Assembly: GCA_012295275.1 (NCBI GenBank)
Contig: CM022669.1
Location: 6,062,489 to 6,089,988, forward strand
Direction of reading: 5' to 3'
Length of the DNA stretch: 27,500 nucleotides
Source: Chrysomallon squamiferum
Taxonomy: Eukaryota > Mollusca > Gastropoda > Neomphalida > Peltospiridae
In this document: piece after piece, positions 1 through 11,259 of the stretch
How positions within the stretch are numbered: the stretch's first letter is position 1
Layout of the letters: every line of letters starts with the position of its first letter
The notes under the pieces: model-generated
Databases searched by the model: none
What the model was told of the DNA's origin: nothing
What the model saw: only the letters and a program-made list of their open reading frames with translations
Position numbers and translations under genes: made by a program

Positions 1-829
1 GGTGGGTATATGTGTATATAGGAGATAAAGAGGGTTTATAAGAAATTAAAGAGGGTTGGTATATGTGTATATAGGAGATAAAGAGGGTGTATAAGAAAGA
101 AAGAGGGTTGGTATATGTGTATATAGGAGATAAAGAGGGTGGGTATATATTTCTATATGTATATGAAATAAAAAGGGTGGATACATATGTGTGTATAAGA
201 AATAAAGAGGGTGGGTATAATAATGTCTACAAGAAATAAACAGGTTGGGTACATATTTGTATGTATAAGAAATAAAGAGGGTGGGCATCTGTGTGTTTAA
301 GAAATAATGAGGGTGGATACATATTGTGCATATAAGAAATAAAGAGAGTGGGTATATTAGTGTGTATAAGAATAAAGAGGGTGGGTATATATATATCTGT
401 GTATGAGAAAAAAAGAGGGTGGGTTGATATTGGTATGTGTAAGAAATAATGTGTATATAAGAAATAAAGATGGTGGATATATATATGTGTGTATAAGAAA
501 TAAAGATGGTGGATATATATGTGTGTATAAGAAATAAAGAAAGGAGATATAATAGTGTTTATATAAAAGAAAGAGGATGGGCACTTATTTATGTGTATAA
601 GAAATAAAGATGGTGGACATAATAGTGGTATAAGAAATAAAGAGGGTGGGTACTTATTTATGTGCATAAGAAAGAATGAGGGTGGGTATATCTGTATGTG
701 TATAAGAAGTAAAATGAATAGGTATATATTTGTATCTATAAGAAATATAGAGGGGGATATATAAGTGGGTATAAGAAATAAAGCGGGTGGATATATGTGT
801 ATGCATAATAAATAAAGAGGATCGGTATA

Positions 830-990
830 TCAGTGTTTATAAGAAATATAGAGGATATGTTTATCTGTGTGTATATAAGAAAGAAAGAGGGTGGGTATAC
901 AGTTGTATGTATCAGAAATAAAGAGGTAGATATATATTTGTATGCATAATAAATAAAGAGGGTGGCTATAATAGTGTGTATAAGAAAGAA
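830..990. repeat. Higher-order satellite block, second type, copy 1
   Basis: This run of variant units (GAGGATATGTTTATCTGTG, then GGGTATACAGTTGTATG, then TTTGTATGCATAATAAATA, then GGTGGCTATAATAGTG) recurs in the same order at about 3026-3188, an offset near 2196 bp. A more worn relative of the first part is near 4291. It is independent evidence that the array grows by copying blocks of several units. Confidence 0.75.
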
Positions 991-1021
991 AGAGGATTGG
1001 TATATATATATTTGTGTGTAT

Positions 1022-1210
1022 AAGAAATATAGAGGATATGTTTTTCGTGTGCATGTAAGAATCAGTGAGGGTGGGTATATATATGTGTGTATAAGAAATA
1101 AATAGAGTGGGTATATTAGTGTGTTTAATAAATAAAGAGGGTGGGTATATATGTGTATATAAGAAATAAAGATTGTGGATACATATGTGTGTATAAGAAA
1201 TAATGAAAGT
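1022..1210. repeat. Higher-order satellite block, copy 1
   Basis: This block is nearly identical to 2100-2290, an offset of about 1078 bp. Both contain the diagnostic variants ATAGAGGATATGTTTTTCG, AAATAAATAGAGTGGGTATA, TTAGTGTGTTTAATAAATAA and AAGATTGTGGATACATATG in the same order. Partial copies recur near 4556-4640 and 5570-5650. Shared variant order across many units shows duplication of multi-unit blocks, not just slippage of single units. Confidence 0.8.
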
Positions 1211-2099
1211 GGGTATATCTGTGGTTATAAGAAATAAAGAGAGTGGGTATTTATTTGTATCTATAAGAAGATAATAGGTGGATATATAGCTGTATATACG
1301 AAATAAAGAGAATTGATGTATATTTGTATGTATAAGAATAAATAGGGTGGGTACTTATTTGTATGTGTAAGAAATAATGTGTATATAAGAAATAAAGTGG
1401 GTATATATATGTTTTTATAAGAAATAAAGAGGTGGATATATATGTTTTTATAAAAAAAAATAGAGTGGTGTGTATATACAGAAATAAAAGAGGTGGATAT
1501 ATATGTGTGTATAAGAAATAAAGAGGGTGGGTATATATGTGTGTATAAGAAATAAAGAGGGTGGGTATATATGTTTTTATAAAAAATAAAGAGAGTGGAT
1601 ATATATGTGTATATACGAAATAAAGAGGTGGATATATATGTGTGTATAAGAAATAAAGAGGGTGGGTATATATGTGTGTATAAGAAATAAAGAGGGTGGA
1701 TATATATGTTTTTATAAAAAATAAAGAGAGTGGATATATATGTGTATATAAGAAATAAAAAGAGGTGGATATATATGTTTTTATAAAAAAAAAAAAGAGG
1801 GTGGATATATATGTGTTTATAAGAAATAAAGAGGGTGGGTATATATGTTTTTATAAAAAATAAAGAGAGTGGATATATATGTGTATATACGAAATAAAGA
1901 GGTGGATATATATGTGTGTATAAGAAATAATGAAAGTGGGTATAATACTGTGTATATGAAAGAAAGAGGGTGGGTATATATGTATGTGTAGAAGAAGCAG
2001 AAAGAGTGGGTATATATATGTATTTAAGAAATATAGAGGGTGGGTATATATGTGTGTATAAGGAAGAAAGAGAATTGGTATATATATATTTGTGTGCAT

Positions 2100-2290
2100 A
2101 AGAAATATAGAGGATATGTTTTTCGTGTGTATATAAGAAAGAATGAGGGTTGGGTATATATATGTGTGTATAAGAAATAAATAGAGTGGGTATATTAGTG
2201 TGTTTAATAAATAAAGAGGGTGGGTATATATGTGTATATAAGAAATAAAGATTGTGGATACATATGTGTGAATATGAAATAATGAAAGCG
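2100..2290. repeat. Higher-order satellite block, copy 2
   Basis: Second copy of the block at 1022-1210, with the same variant units in the same order and only scattered differences, for example GAATGAGGGTTGGG where copy 1 has AATCAGTGAGGGTGGG. Confidence 0.8.
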
Positions 2291-5200
2291 GGTATATATT
2301 TGTGCATATAAGAAATAAAGAGGGTGGGTATCTTAGTCTGTATCAGAAAGCAAAAAGGTCGGTATATGTTTGTATATAGGAAATAAAGAGGATGGGTATA
2401 TCAGTGGGTATAAGAAATAAAGTATATATTTGTATATGTATAAGAAATAAAAAGGGTGGGCATAATACTGTGAATAAGAAAGAAAGAGTGTCGATATATA
2501 TAAAGAGAGTGGGTATCTATAAGAAGATAATAGGTGGATATATACGTGTATATACGAAATAAAGAGAATTGATGTATAAAAAAAAAAGAATTATATACTT
2601 ATTTGTATGTGTAAGAAACAAAGAGAGAGGGTATATTAGTGTGTATAAGAAATAAAGAGGGTGGGTATATATCTGTGTATGAAAAATAAAGAGGGTGGGT
2701 TGATATTGGTATGTGTAAGAAATAATGTATATATAAGAAATAAAGATGGTGGATATATATGTGTGTATAAGAAATAAAGAGAGTGGATATATATGTGTAT
2801 ATAAGAAATAAAGAGGTTGGATATATATAAGAAATAAAGAGGGTGGGTATATCAGTATGTATATAAGAAGTCAAAAGAATAGGTATATATTTGTATCTGT
2901 AAGAAATAAAGAGAGGGTTATATCAGTGTGTATAAGAAAGAAAGAGGGTGGTACTTATTTATGTATATAAGAAATAAAGATGGTGGGTATATCAGTGTGT
3001 ATAAGAAATAAAGAGGATGGGTATATAAGTGTTTTTAAGAAATATAGAGGATATGTTTATCTGTGTGTATATAAGAAAGAAAGAGGGTGGGTATACAGTT
3101 GTATGTATCAGAAATAAAGAGGTGGATATATATTTGTATGCATAATAAATAAAGAGGGTGGCTGTAATAGTGTGTATAAGAAAGAAAGAGGGTTGGTATA
3201 TATATATGTGTGTATAAGAAATAAGAAGAGTGGTTATATTAGTGTGTTTAATACATAAAGAGGTTGAGTATATATTTGTATGTGTAAGAATTAAAGAGGT
3301 TGGGTATATTAGTGTGGTTAATAAATAAAGAGGGTGGGTATATATGTGTATATAAGAAATGAAGAGGGTGGGCATATCAGTGGGTATAAGAAATAAAGAG
3401 GATGGGTATATATTTGTATATGTATAAGAAATAAAAAGGGTGGGCATAATATTGTGAATAAGAACGAAAGAGTGTCGATATATATAAAGAGAGTGGGTAG
3501 TTATTTGTATCTATAAGAAGATATATAGTTGTATATACGAAATAAAGAAAATTGATGTATATTTGTATGTATAAGAAATAAATAGGGTGGGTACTTATTT
3601 GTATGTGTAAGAAACAAAGAGAGTGGGTATATTAGTGTGTATAAGAAATAAAGATGGGGGGTATAGATGTACGTATAAAACATAAGAGGGTAGGTTTATA
3701 TTTGTATGTGTAAGAAATAAAGAAAGTGGATATATATGTGTATATACGAAATAAATAGGGTGGGTATATATGTTTTTATAAGAAATAAAGAGGTTGGACA
3801 TATATGTGTGTATAAGAAATAATGAAAGTGGGTATAATAGTGTGTATATGAAAGAAAAAGGGTGGGTATATATGTATGTGTAGAAAAATAAAAAGAGTGG
3901 GTTTATATATTAGTAAAAATATGTATAAGAAATAAAAGATGGTTGGGGTATATATGTTTTATAAAAAAAAAAAAAGAGGGTGGGTATATATGTGTTTTAT
4001 AAAAAAAAAAAGAGGATGGGTATATATGTGTGTATAAGAAAAAAAAATGAGGGTGGGTATATATGTGAATATATAAAATAAAAAATGGTTGGTATATGTT
4101 TGTATCTATAAGAAATAAAAAAGAGGGGGTATATCAGTGTGTATATAAAAAGAAAGAGGGATGGGTACTTATTTATGTGTATAAGAAATAAAAGATTGGG
4201 TATATCTGTATGTATAAAAAAAAAAAAGAGGGTGGATATATATGTATATGCATAAGAAATAAAGATGGATCGGTATCTCAGTGTTTTTTTAAGAAATATA
4301 GAGGATATGTTTATCTGTGTATTATATAAAAAATAAAAGAGGGTGGATACATAGTGTGTATAAGAAATAAATAAAAGAGGATGGATATATATTTTTATAA
4401 AAGGGTTGGTATATATATTTGTGTGTATAAGAACTAAAAAAGAGTGGGTATATATATATATATATGAAATATATATATTTATGTGTATAAGAAAAAAAGA
4501 GGGTGGATATAATTATGTGTATAAGAAAGAAAGAGGATTGATATATATATTTGTGTGCATATAAGAATCAGTGAGGGTGGGTATATATATGTGTGTATAA
4601 GAAATAAATAGAGTGGGTATATTATTGTGTTTAATAAATAAAGAGGTTGGGTATATATTTCTAAGTGTAAGAATTAAAGAGGGTGGGTATATTAGTGTGG
4701 TTAATAAATAAAGAGGGTGGGTATATATGGGTATATATGTATATATATGTGTATATAAGAAATAAAGAGTGTGGATACATATGTGTGTATAAGAAATAAT
4801 GAAAGCGGGTATATATTTGTGCATATAAGAAATGAAGAGGGTGGGTATATCAGTGGGTATAAGAAATAAAGAGGATGGGTATATATTTGTATATGTATAA
4901 TAAGTGTCGATATATATAAAGAGAGTGGGTATTTGTATCTATGAAGATAATAGGTGGATATATAGCTGTATATACAAAATAAAGAGAATTGATGTATATT
5001 TGTATGTATAAGAAACAAAGAGGGTGGGTATAGATGTACGTATAAAAAATAAGAGGGTGTGTTTATATTTGTATGTGTAAGAAACAATGTGTGTATAAGA
5101 AATAAAGAGAGTGGATATATATGTGTATATATGAAATAAATAGGGTGGGTATATATATGTTTTTATAAGAAATAAAGAGGGTGGATATATACGTGTGTAT

Positions 5201-6020
5201 AAGAAATAATGAAAGTGGATATAATAGTGTGTATATGAAAGAATGAGGGTTGGTATATCTGTATGTGTATAAGAAGTAAAAAGAATAAGTATATATTTGT
5301 ATCTATAAGAAACAAAGAGGGGGTTATATCAGTGTGTATAAGAAAGAAAGAGGGTGGGTATATATTTGTATGCATAATAAATAAAGAGGGTGGCTATAAT
5401 AGTGTGTATAAGAAAGAAAGAGGGTTGGTATATATATATTTGTGTGCATAAGAACTAAAGAGAGTGGATGTAGATATATATATATATGTATGTATGTATA
5501 TAAGAAATGAAGAGGGTGGGTATAATAGTGTGTATAAGAAAGAAAGAGGATTGGAATATATATTTGTGTGCATATAAGAATCAGTGAGGGTGGGTATATA
5601 CATGTGTGTATAAGAAATAAATAGAGTGGGTATATTAGTGAGTTTAATAAATAAAGACGTTGGGTATATATTTGTATGTGTAAGAAATAAAGACGGTGGG
5701 TATATTAGTGCATATAAGAAATAAAGAGAGTGGGTATATTAGTGTATATAAGAAATAAAAAGGGTGGATACATATGTGTGTATAAGAAATAATGAAAGTG
5801 GGTATATATTTGTATGCATAAGATATAAAGAGGGTGGTTATATCAGTGTGTATAAAAAATAAAGAGGGCGGGTATCTATGCGTGTTTAAAATGAAAGAAA
5901 GACTGGTGGCTAATAAATGGTACATGTGTTTGCATTAGAAGGGTAGGCGTAATGGCATGTATAAGAAAGAAAGAGTGTTGATATATGTGTATACAAGAGA
6001 TAAAGAGGGTGGGTATATTA

Positions 6021-6898
6021 GATATTCAGCGTTTCGTGAAAACTATGATAGACGAAACATACTTAAATCATAACGTCCTCTAGCTCTGCTTTAACCACAA
6101 CTGTGTGTTTGAAGGTTCATGATCGGATTTCAGTTTTTGAAAATTGGCATCTAGGATTATTTTATCGAACTTGGCCTATATAAAAATCATTGTGTTATCA
6201 ATATGCATTCCAATCTATTTAATTTCGATGAACCGTCTAAATCTGCGTCCAAATTATTTTAGTATTTTTATTTTTTGACCGACGTTTCTTAATTTATTCA
6301 AAGTGTACGACACAAGTAATGGCTTTAGAATTAATAGATTAAACAAAAAAAAACTCTGTGAGTGACATTTTGTGTAATTTTTATCTATATTAAAATAAAA
6401 AATAAGAAATTAAAATGAATAGGAACTTCATAATTATAAACAAATCAATTAAATAATTATTTAAGAGTCTAAAAATAGACTTAGTCGATTTAATTTTTCG
6501 AATTTTAAACATAAATGTTGCAGATATATATCTAAATCTTGTTAATAAGTAATAAAATTAATGGTATTTATCAGACAAAAAAATAAAAATGATGTATTGA
6601 AACTATTTTTGATATCTATTGTTTGCATAAAATAAGCAAAACAAAAAGAAAGAATAAATATAAAGAAGAACAAATAAATTTTAAAAATACAAAATACCTA
6701 ACAAAATAAAAAATATATAAAGAAATGATTTCGAAAATTAAATAAGTAATTTAATTAACTGAAAAAAAAAAAAGTGAAATAAATGTCTGACATCATTTCA
6801 CTGTGTCATATACTTTGAACAAAAAATTGTGTAGGTATCATTCCTCACCAAGTAATTACTTTAAAAACAAATAAAATAAAACAAATTACATTCTTTTC
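6021..6898. other. AT-rich sequence without recognisable genes
   Basis: The satellite ends sharply at about 6020 and gives way to complex, very AT-rich DNA with many stops in all frames. No splice-flanked open frame, RNA gene or transposon end was recognised. Confidence 0.6.
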
Positions 6899-7019
6899 GT
6901 ACCTAAAATGCAGCGACAGTGAGTCACCTGGTGAGTGATGACACCCCCACCTCAGAGTGGCTAATACGGGAAACTCGTACTTGAAAATGAGCTCCCGGGG
7001 GACTGTTCACCTTAGGTAC
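6899..7019. repeat. GC-rich 121-bp island bounded by GTACCTAA/TTAGGTAC
   Basis: A short segment of near 50% GC sits in surroundings that are mostly A and T. It opens with GTACCTAA (6899-6906) and closes with the exact reverse complement TTAGGTAC (7012-7019). Inside are TCACCTGGTGA, nearly a palindrome, and GCTCCCGGGGGAC. No pol III A/B boxes or snRNA signature were seen. It could be a tiny inverted-terminal element or a structured RNA; identity unknown. Confidence 0.35.
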
Positions 7020-7240
7020 AGAACATAAGTATTTAAATATACATCATACACGTACGTGTGTATCTATGAGGGCGTGCGTAATATGTATGTAATACTATCA
7101 TTCATTTATGTTGCTAGCTGGGCTTTGGATTTTTTTTTTTTTTTTTGTTGTCAATACAGATTTTTCGTTCTGCATGTGCTTAATATTCATGATTCACCAA
7201 AAATCTGTTTACAATTATGTTCGTGTTAAAAGATCTATAA
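7020..7240. other. Unassigned AT-rich sequence
   Basis: Contains a T run near 7130-7146. No gene or repeat family was recognised. Weak similarity to the DNA outside the right arm of the neighbouring inverted repeat may begin here. Confidence 0.5.
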
Positions 7241-7575
7241 GAATTTATTTTGTTTCTGTAGGGTCACGCGAGTTTTTTGTAGACTTCGTTTTTTTCCATA
7301 TTTAGCTGTAGACGTACAAACTGATTAGTTATTTTAACGTGTTCAGCGACACACTGATTTCTCAAACCGTTCATGTCCTCAGCTGTTTTATCTTGTTAAT
7401 CTCAGTTTGCTTGTTTTGTCTGTACATACCCAACAGTGAGCTGTGTGTTTTATTTCATGTCTTATCCGTCATACTTACCCTTATTAACGACCACGTGAGA
7501 TTGTTAATGATACAAAGTGGATTTAATATCACATGCATACTCATGGCTTCGAACAAGTAAATAAAGAAAATGAAA
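7241..7575 (+). repeat. Left arm of a long inverted repeat
   Basis: The reverse complement of this arm is found at 8841-9172. The core 7327-7488 pairs with 8937-9098 at roughly 95% identity by eye over about 160 bp (for example TCTCAAACCGTTCATGTCCT and CTTATCCGTCATACTTACCC on this side). Identity falls towards both ends, with indels. The short open frame inside is not conserved between arms and is not called as a gene. Confidence 0.85.
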
Positions 7576-7591
7576 ATAATAATAATAATAA

Positions 7592-7625
<34 letters not shown>

Positions 7626-7740
7626 GATTGAGGTGTAGTTGTTATTATTACTGTTGTTGTTGTTATTATTATTATTAATATTATTATTATTGTTGGTGGT
7701 GGTGTTGTTGTCATTGTTGTTGTTGTTGTTGTAGTTATTT
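7576..7740. repeat. Trinucleotide microsatellite (AAT/ATT, then ATT/GTT)
   Basis: AAT repeats switch directly into ATT repeats at about 7592, which makes a self-complementary hairpin. Mixed ATT, GTT and GGT repeats follow from 7641 to 7740. Confidence 0.9.
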
Positions 7741-8503
7741 TTAATACTTGACCCGTGTTGTTACCGTTAACCCTAAATGAAATAAACTTATCTGACAAAT
7801 TGTTTTATTTGTAACGTCAGATACGTTTAACCTTCTGTTTGACAGAACAGATAATATGTTTAATTCTATAACCATGTTAACTCTCAATTAATGCATTTAT
7901 TTTTGTTTGTCGAAAGGCTTTCGATGTAATTAGATTTGTTCTCGCTTTGACTGAAATGAAATCTATAAAGATAAGTAGAATTATTTGTTTTGTTCGCCTT
8001 TGCGTCAGTAATTTCCGCCAGATCCACTGGAGCACCAGAACCAGGTCAAGGTCACAGCTTGTTTTTATGAATATATGTCAAATCGTAACTATTTTTTTTT
8101 TATTAGCATTGACAACGAGGTTACTGTTACAGGAGATGATTATAATACACGAAGACATATAAAAAGAAAAACACGAAGGTAATTCGGTACTGTAACCTGA
8201 TTTATAATAATACTAGGCCTAAGAGAGAAAAGCAGATGTCATATTTACAATGGAATAACATACAGAACTATTTGTCGGATTGGAATTAACATAAGAACTG
8301 GTGTTAGTCCACAGTTATAAAATGGACTTTCGTGCACTCATAGGCTTCTTTCTGAAGATGAGAATATACTGTAATATAGCGTCTTTCTAAAATAGTTTAT
8401 TTTGTCCTTCCTGGATTATTTATTTATTTATTTATTTATTCATATTTGTATCATGACTCCAACTAAACTACAATTAATACTGCTGCTGTTGCTCCTACTA
8501 TTG

Positions 8504-8542
<39 letters not shown>

Positions 8543-8840
8543 CGAAGATCCTCATTATCTTTTATTGTTATTGTCCCCTATGCTTTTGGTAATTTAGAAA
8601 AATAAAATTTATATCATATTTTATCTAATTTTATTTCTTTTTGGGTTCTTTTTCTGTAAAGAAATATTTGTTCATACACTTATTAGTTTTAATCTAAGCC
8701 ACACACGAGTGTCTACATATAAAAAGTTCTTCATCACATGCAAGATCGCTTATAAAATACAGTCTTTCGCTTGTTTTTTTTTTTGTATATAACAGCAGAA
8801 ATAGATACCTTGTAGCTGCGTCATTAAAAGTAACTGTTCG
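7741..8840. other. Spacer between inverted-repeat arms, no gene recognised
   Basis: AT-rich sequence with an ATTT run at about 8416-8440 and GAT repeats at 8504-8543. Open frames here are short and lack splice context or recognisable domains. No transposase was found between the two arms. Confidence 0.55.
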
Positions 8841-9172
8841 ATTTTCCTTTTCATCATTTACTTGTCCCGCAACCATAAAAATACACGTGATATTTAATCC
8901 GCTTGTGTGTACAGTGTCAGTAGTCACACTTAGTCGTTAATAAGGGTAAGTATGACGGATAAGACATGAACTAAAACACTCAGCTGACTGTTGGGTATGT
9001 ACGGACAAAACAAGCAAATTAAGATTAACAAGATAAAACAGCTGAGGACATGAACGGTTTGAGAAATTAGTGAGTCGCTGAACACGTTAAAATAACTACA
9101 TGTAATTTCTTTGTACGTTTTGAACTAACGAAGTTACACCGAAAAACTCGTACAACCAAAAAATAAATTCAA
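8841..9172 (-). repeat. Right arm of a long inverted repeat
   Basis: Reverse complement of 7241-7575. The best-preserved part is 8937-9098, where single substitutions are scattered evenly. The inner end is more diverged, but matched words such as ACAAGTAAAT and GATTTAATATCAC (GATTAAATATCAC in this arm) are still visible. The arms are about 1.27 kb apart. Confidence 0.85.
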
Positions 9173-9479
9173 AAAACGGGTTTGAAAGAACAGAATTTGA
9201 AACTGTTTAATTAAACAGGTTTTAGTGCGAAAAGTGTATTTTCATTCATTCAATATCTAAATGCACGACAATGTTTTTGGCAATTTTCGAGCGATGCTTC
9301 TGTCAATGAAAACAATACGTTACTTTCTTCAAACGTTCTCTCTTGTTTTCTAAATGATTGCTCTAACTGGTATTATCTGGGTATAGAATTACTGCATCAT
9401 ACCTCAGAATATTAAATTTATACTACAAGCAGGTCCGATTAGGTCATTAGAAATAACACATTTCTTATGACACAGTAAA
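9173..9479. other. Unassigned AT-rich sequence
   Basis: Complex AT-rich DNA between the inverted repeat and the Tigger-like element. Nothing recognisable was seen. Confidence 0.5.
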
Positions 9480-9481
9480 TA

Positions 9482-10205
9482 CAGTATACCCTCACCTATT
9501 CGCGGTTCCCCATTCGCGGCCCCGCATATTCGCGGGTTAGGCTCTTAACCCTATCGCATCGTATTCTGGTATACCAGGCTAGCGTCATAACGTCACAAAA
9601 ACAAATGCTCGGTAAACCGCACAAACAATATCAAATTTTTTCAATTATTATTGCAATACAGTACGTATTTTTTTTTTTATAAATGCATACACTGTATATA
9701 CAGTGCATATTTTTTGTGACCGTGTATTAATAATGTTTTTAATTGCATATTATTACTGAATTGTATTATTATTACCTGAACTGTGCGTACTGTATTTATG
9801 TCTGTTTTGCCTTTAAATTTGTTCCACTTTCTGTCAATTCTAATACATATGTTGTACATAGAAAATGACTTTACGGTGCAGTAATACAGTATGGGTAACT
9901 ATGCTATGCGGTGTTACTGTCCTCATGTACTTACGTTTCTTTCTGATTAAAATATTGTTTCAGTACAAAATTAAAATGTGTTTACATTATCATTACTACA
10001 TTAGTGAAATACATAACTGCATGCAATATTACTACATTATTACTGTATTAATGAGTAAGAGTGTCTTTAGAAAGTGTTTGGGAAGCATTTAGTACCGTAT
10101 ATAATCTCATAATAGACGTTTTAAAACTGCATCCAATATTCGCGGTTTTTCGCTATTCGCGGGGGGGTAAAGAACGTAACCCCCGCGAATAGCGAGGGAA
10201 TACTG
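9482..10205. mobile_element. Pogo/Tigger-like non-autonomous DNA transposon (MITE), 724 bp
   Basis: The left end reads CAGTATACCCTCACCTATTC and the reverse complement of the right end reads CAGTATTCCCTCGCTATTCG, giving terminal inverted repeats of about 23 bp with a few mismatches. Both ends are flanked by TA (9480-9481 and 10206-10207), the target duplication of the Tc1/mariner-pogo group. The CAGT...CCCTCG...CGCGGGGG pattern and the CG-rich hairpin just inside the right end (10150-10195) resemble Tigger-type ends as known from vertebrates. ATTCGCGG recurs three times within the first 60 bp and several times at the right end, a subterminal repeat that could serve as transposase sites. No transposase frame is visible inside, so it would depend on a partner. 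A 12-bp palindrome, CTGGTATACCAG, lies at 9566-9577. Confidence 0.82.
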
Positions 10206-10243
10206 TATTTGTTTGAAAAATCTATAATTTAAGAGTTGTAATA

Positions 10244-10600
10244 TAGTAGTAGTAGTGGTGGTTGTTGTTGTGGTGGTGGTGGTTGTGGTGTTAGGAACAG
10301 TAGCAGCAGCAATAGCAGTGATGTGGTAGTCAGGGGAAGAGGAAGAAATACAACACCAAAATGAAATATGCGCATACTCTACTGCTGCTGATACAACGAC
10401 TACTACTACTACCACTACTACTAACACTATAATTTAATTTAACTAATACAACAATACTAAATCAGATATGCAGATATTATTACTATTATAAGTACTACTG
10501 CTGCTGTTCTTGACTACTATTACTACTACTACTATTGCTATTACTACTACTATTTTTACTACTACAACTACAACAACAACTACTATAATATTCAAAGACG
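10244..10600. repeat. Trinucleotide microsatellites (GTT/GGT, GCA, ACT)
   Basis: GTA, GTT and GGT repeats at 10244-10290, interrupted unique sequence, then ACT repeats at about 10399-10425 and 10481-10580. Frames read through these give only homopolymeric peptides. Confidence 0.85.
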
Positions 10601-10911
10601 TTTATACGAACGGCTTTCTATTTAACATCACGTGACTAAAATCAGTCACTGTGTTGTAGCGGTAATATATAAGAAAATTTGACTTTGCTTCCTATTAAGA
10701 AAATCGTTTTAAAATGAAGACTAATAAAATGGTTTACTGTCTTCCATTTCCTGCAATGATTTAACAATAAGTAATCCTCTTTTTATCTTTTGCTCTTTTT
10801 TTTTTTTTTTTTCATCTTCGTGATTATTTCGAGATAATGCAGACAGATTTGTACTTATCATTTCCGACTTCGATTTACTATAAAAGCATAAAACGTCAGA
10901 AAACTAAATGG

Positions 10912-10945
<34 letters not shown>

Positions 10946-11259
10946 ATTCATTAACTTAAATGAGTTACGTGAATCGTAAATTCTGTTTTATTTTTGGAAG
11001 TAAAAGAAATAAAAAGAACATTCGACTGTACCAAGCAGACGTCAGTTAACTAAATGACAATTGCTCTTTCGAGAGTTAAAACCTTGGAAATTTTAGAGTT
11101 CTGCAGGTATTTTGTTTTATGTGAAAAGAATTACGTCACGAAGCCATTAAAGTTTTCTATGGCACTTGAACAGTAACGTCTAACAGATGTGTTCTGTGTG
11201 ATGACGTTACAGTCACCGCCGACAGTTTCGTAGTTTGTGTGTACTAACGAATACACCAG
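10601..11259. other. No gene recognised; contains poly-T and poly-A tracts
   Basis: AT-rich sequence with a 17-base T run (10796-10812) and a 33-base A run (10912-10944). The A run could mark the tail of an old retroposed copy, but no element body was recognised upstream of it. Confidence 0.55.

Larger units (their letters stand above)
1..6020. repeat. Satellite array, about 35-bp unit, open at the left window edge
   Basis: Tandem units of about 35 bp fill the first 6 kb. Each unit holds a core close to TATAAGAAATAAAGAGGGTG followed by GGTATATATGTGTG. At 35 bp per unit the visible part is about 170 copies; the array starts before base 1 and stops at about 6020. Copies differ by substitutions and small indels and are arranged in larger repeating blocks. 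The plus strand is purine rich and the complement is pyrimidine rich. Because 35 is one less than a multiple of 3 and the unit lacks minus-strand stops, the minus strand has open frames, the longest at 1261-2307 (348 codons), cycling through peptides such as YTHIYPPSLFLI. Frames start and stop where indels fall, with no splice signals or conserved ends, so I call this noncoding satellite rather than a gene. Family name unknown. Confidence 0.93.

Noticed and set aside
1261-2307. A 348-codon minus-strand open frame
   Set aside because: It lies wholly inside the 35-bp satellite, is explained by a unit without stop codons, and has ends set by random indels. No start context, splice sites or non-repeat sequence.
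1-6020. CRISPR array or telomere
   Set aside because: Units abut without unique spacers, and the core is not TTAGGG or a known telomere motif. The rest of the window is clearly animal nuclear DNA.
6920-6945. Box C-like GTGATGA suggesting a C/D snoRNA
   Set aside because: No matching box D with terminal stem at a suitable distance.
8694-8927. A 77-codon minus-strand frame beginning in the right inverted-repeat arm
   Set aside because: The matching part of the left arm does not keep the frame, the upstream context has a stop, and no domain was recognised.
10912-10944. Poly-A tail of a processed retrocopy
   Set aside because: No gene-like body or target duplication was seen upstream of the A run.
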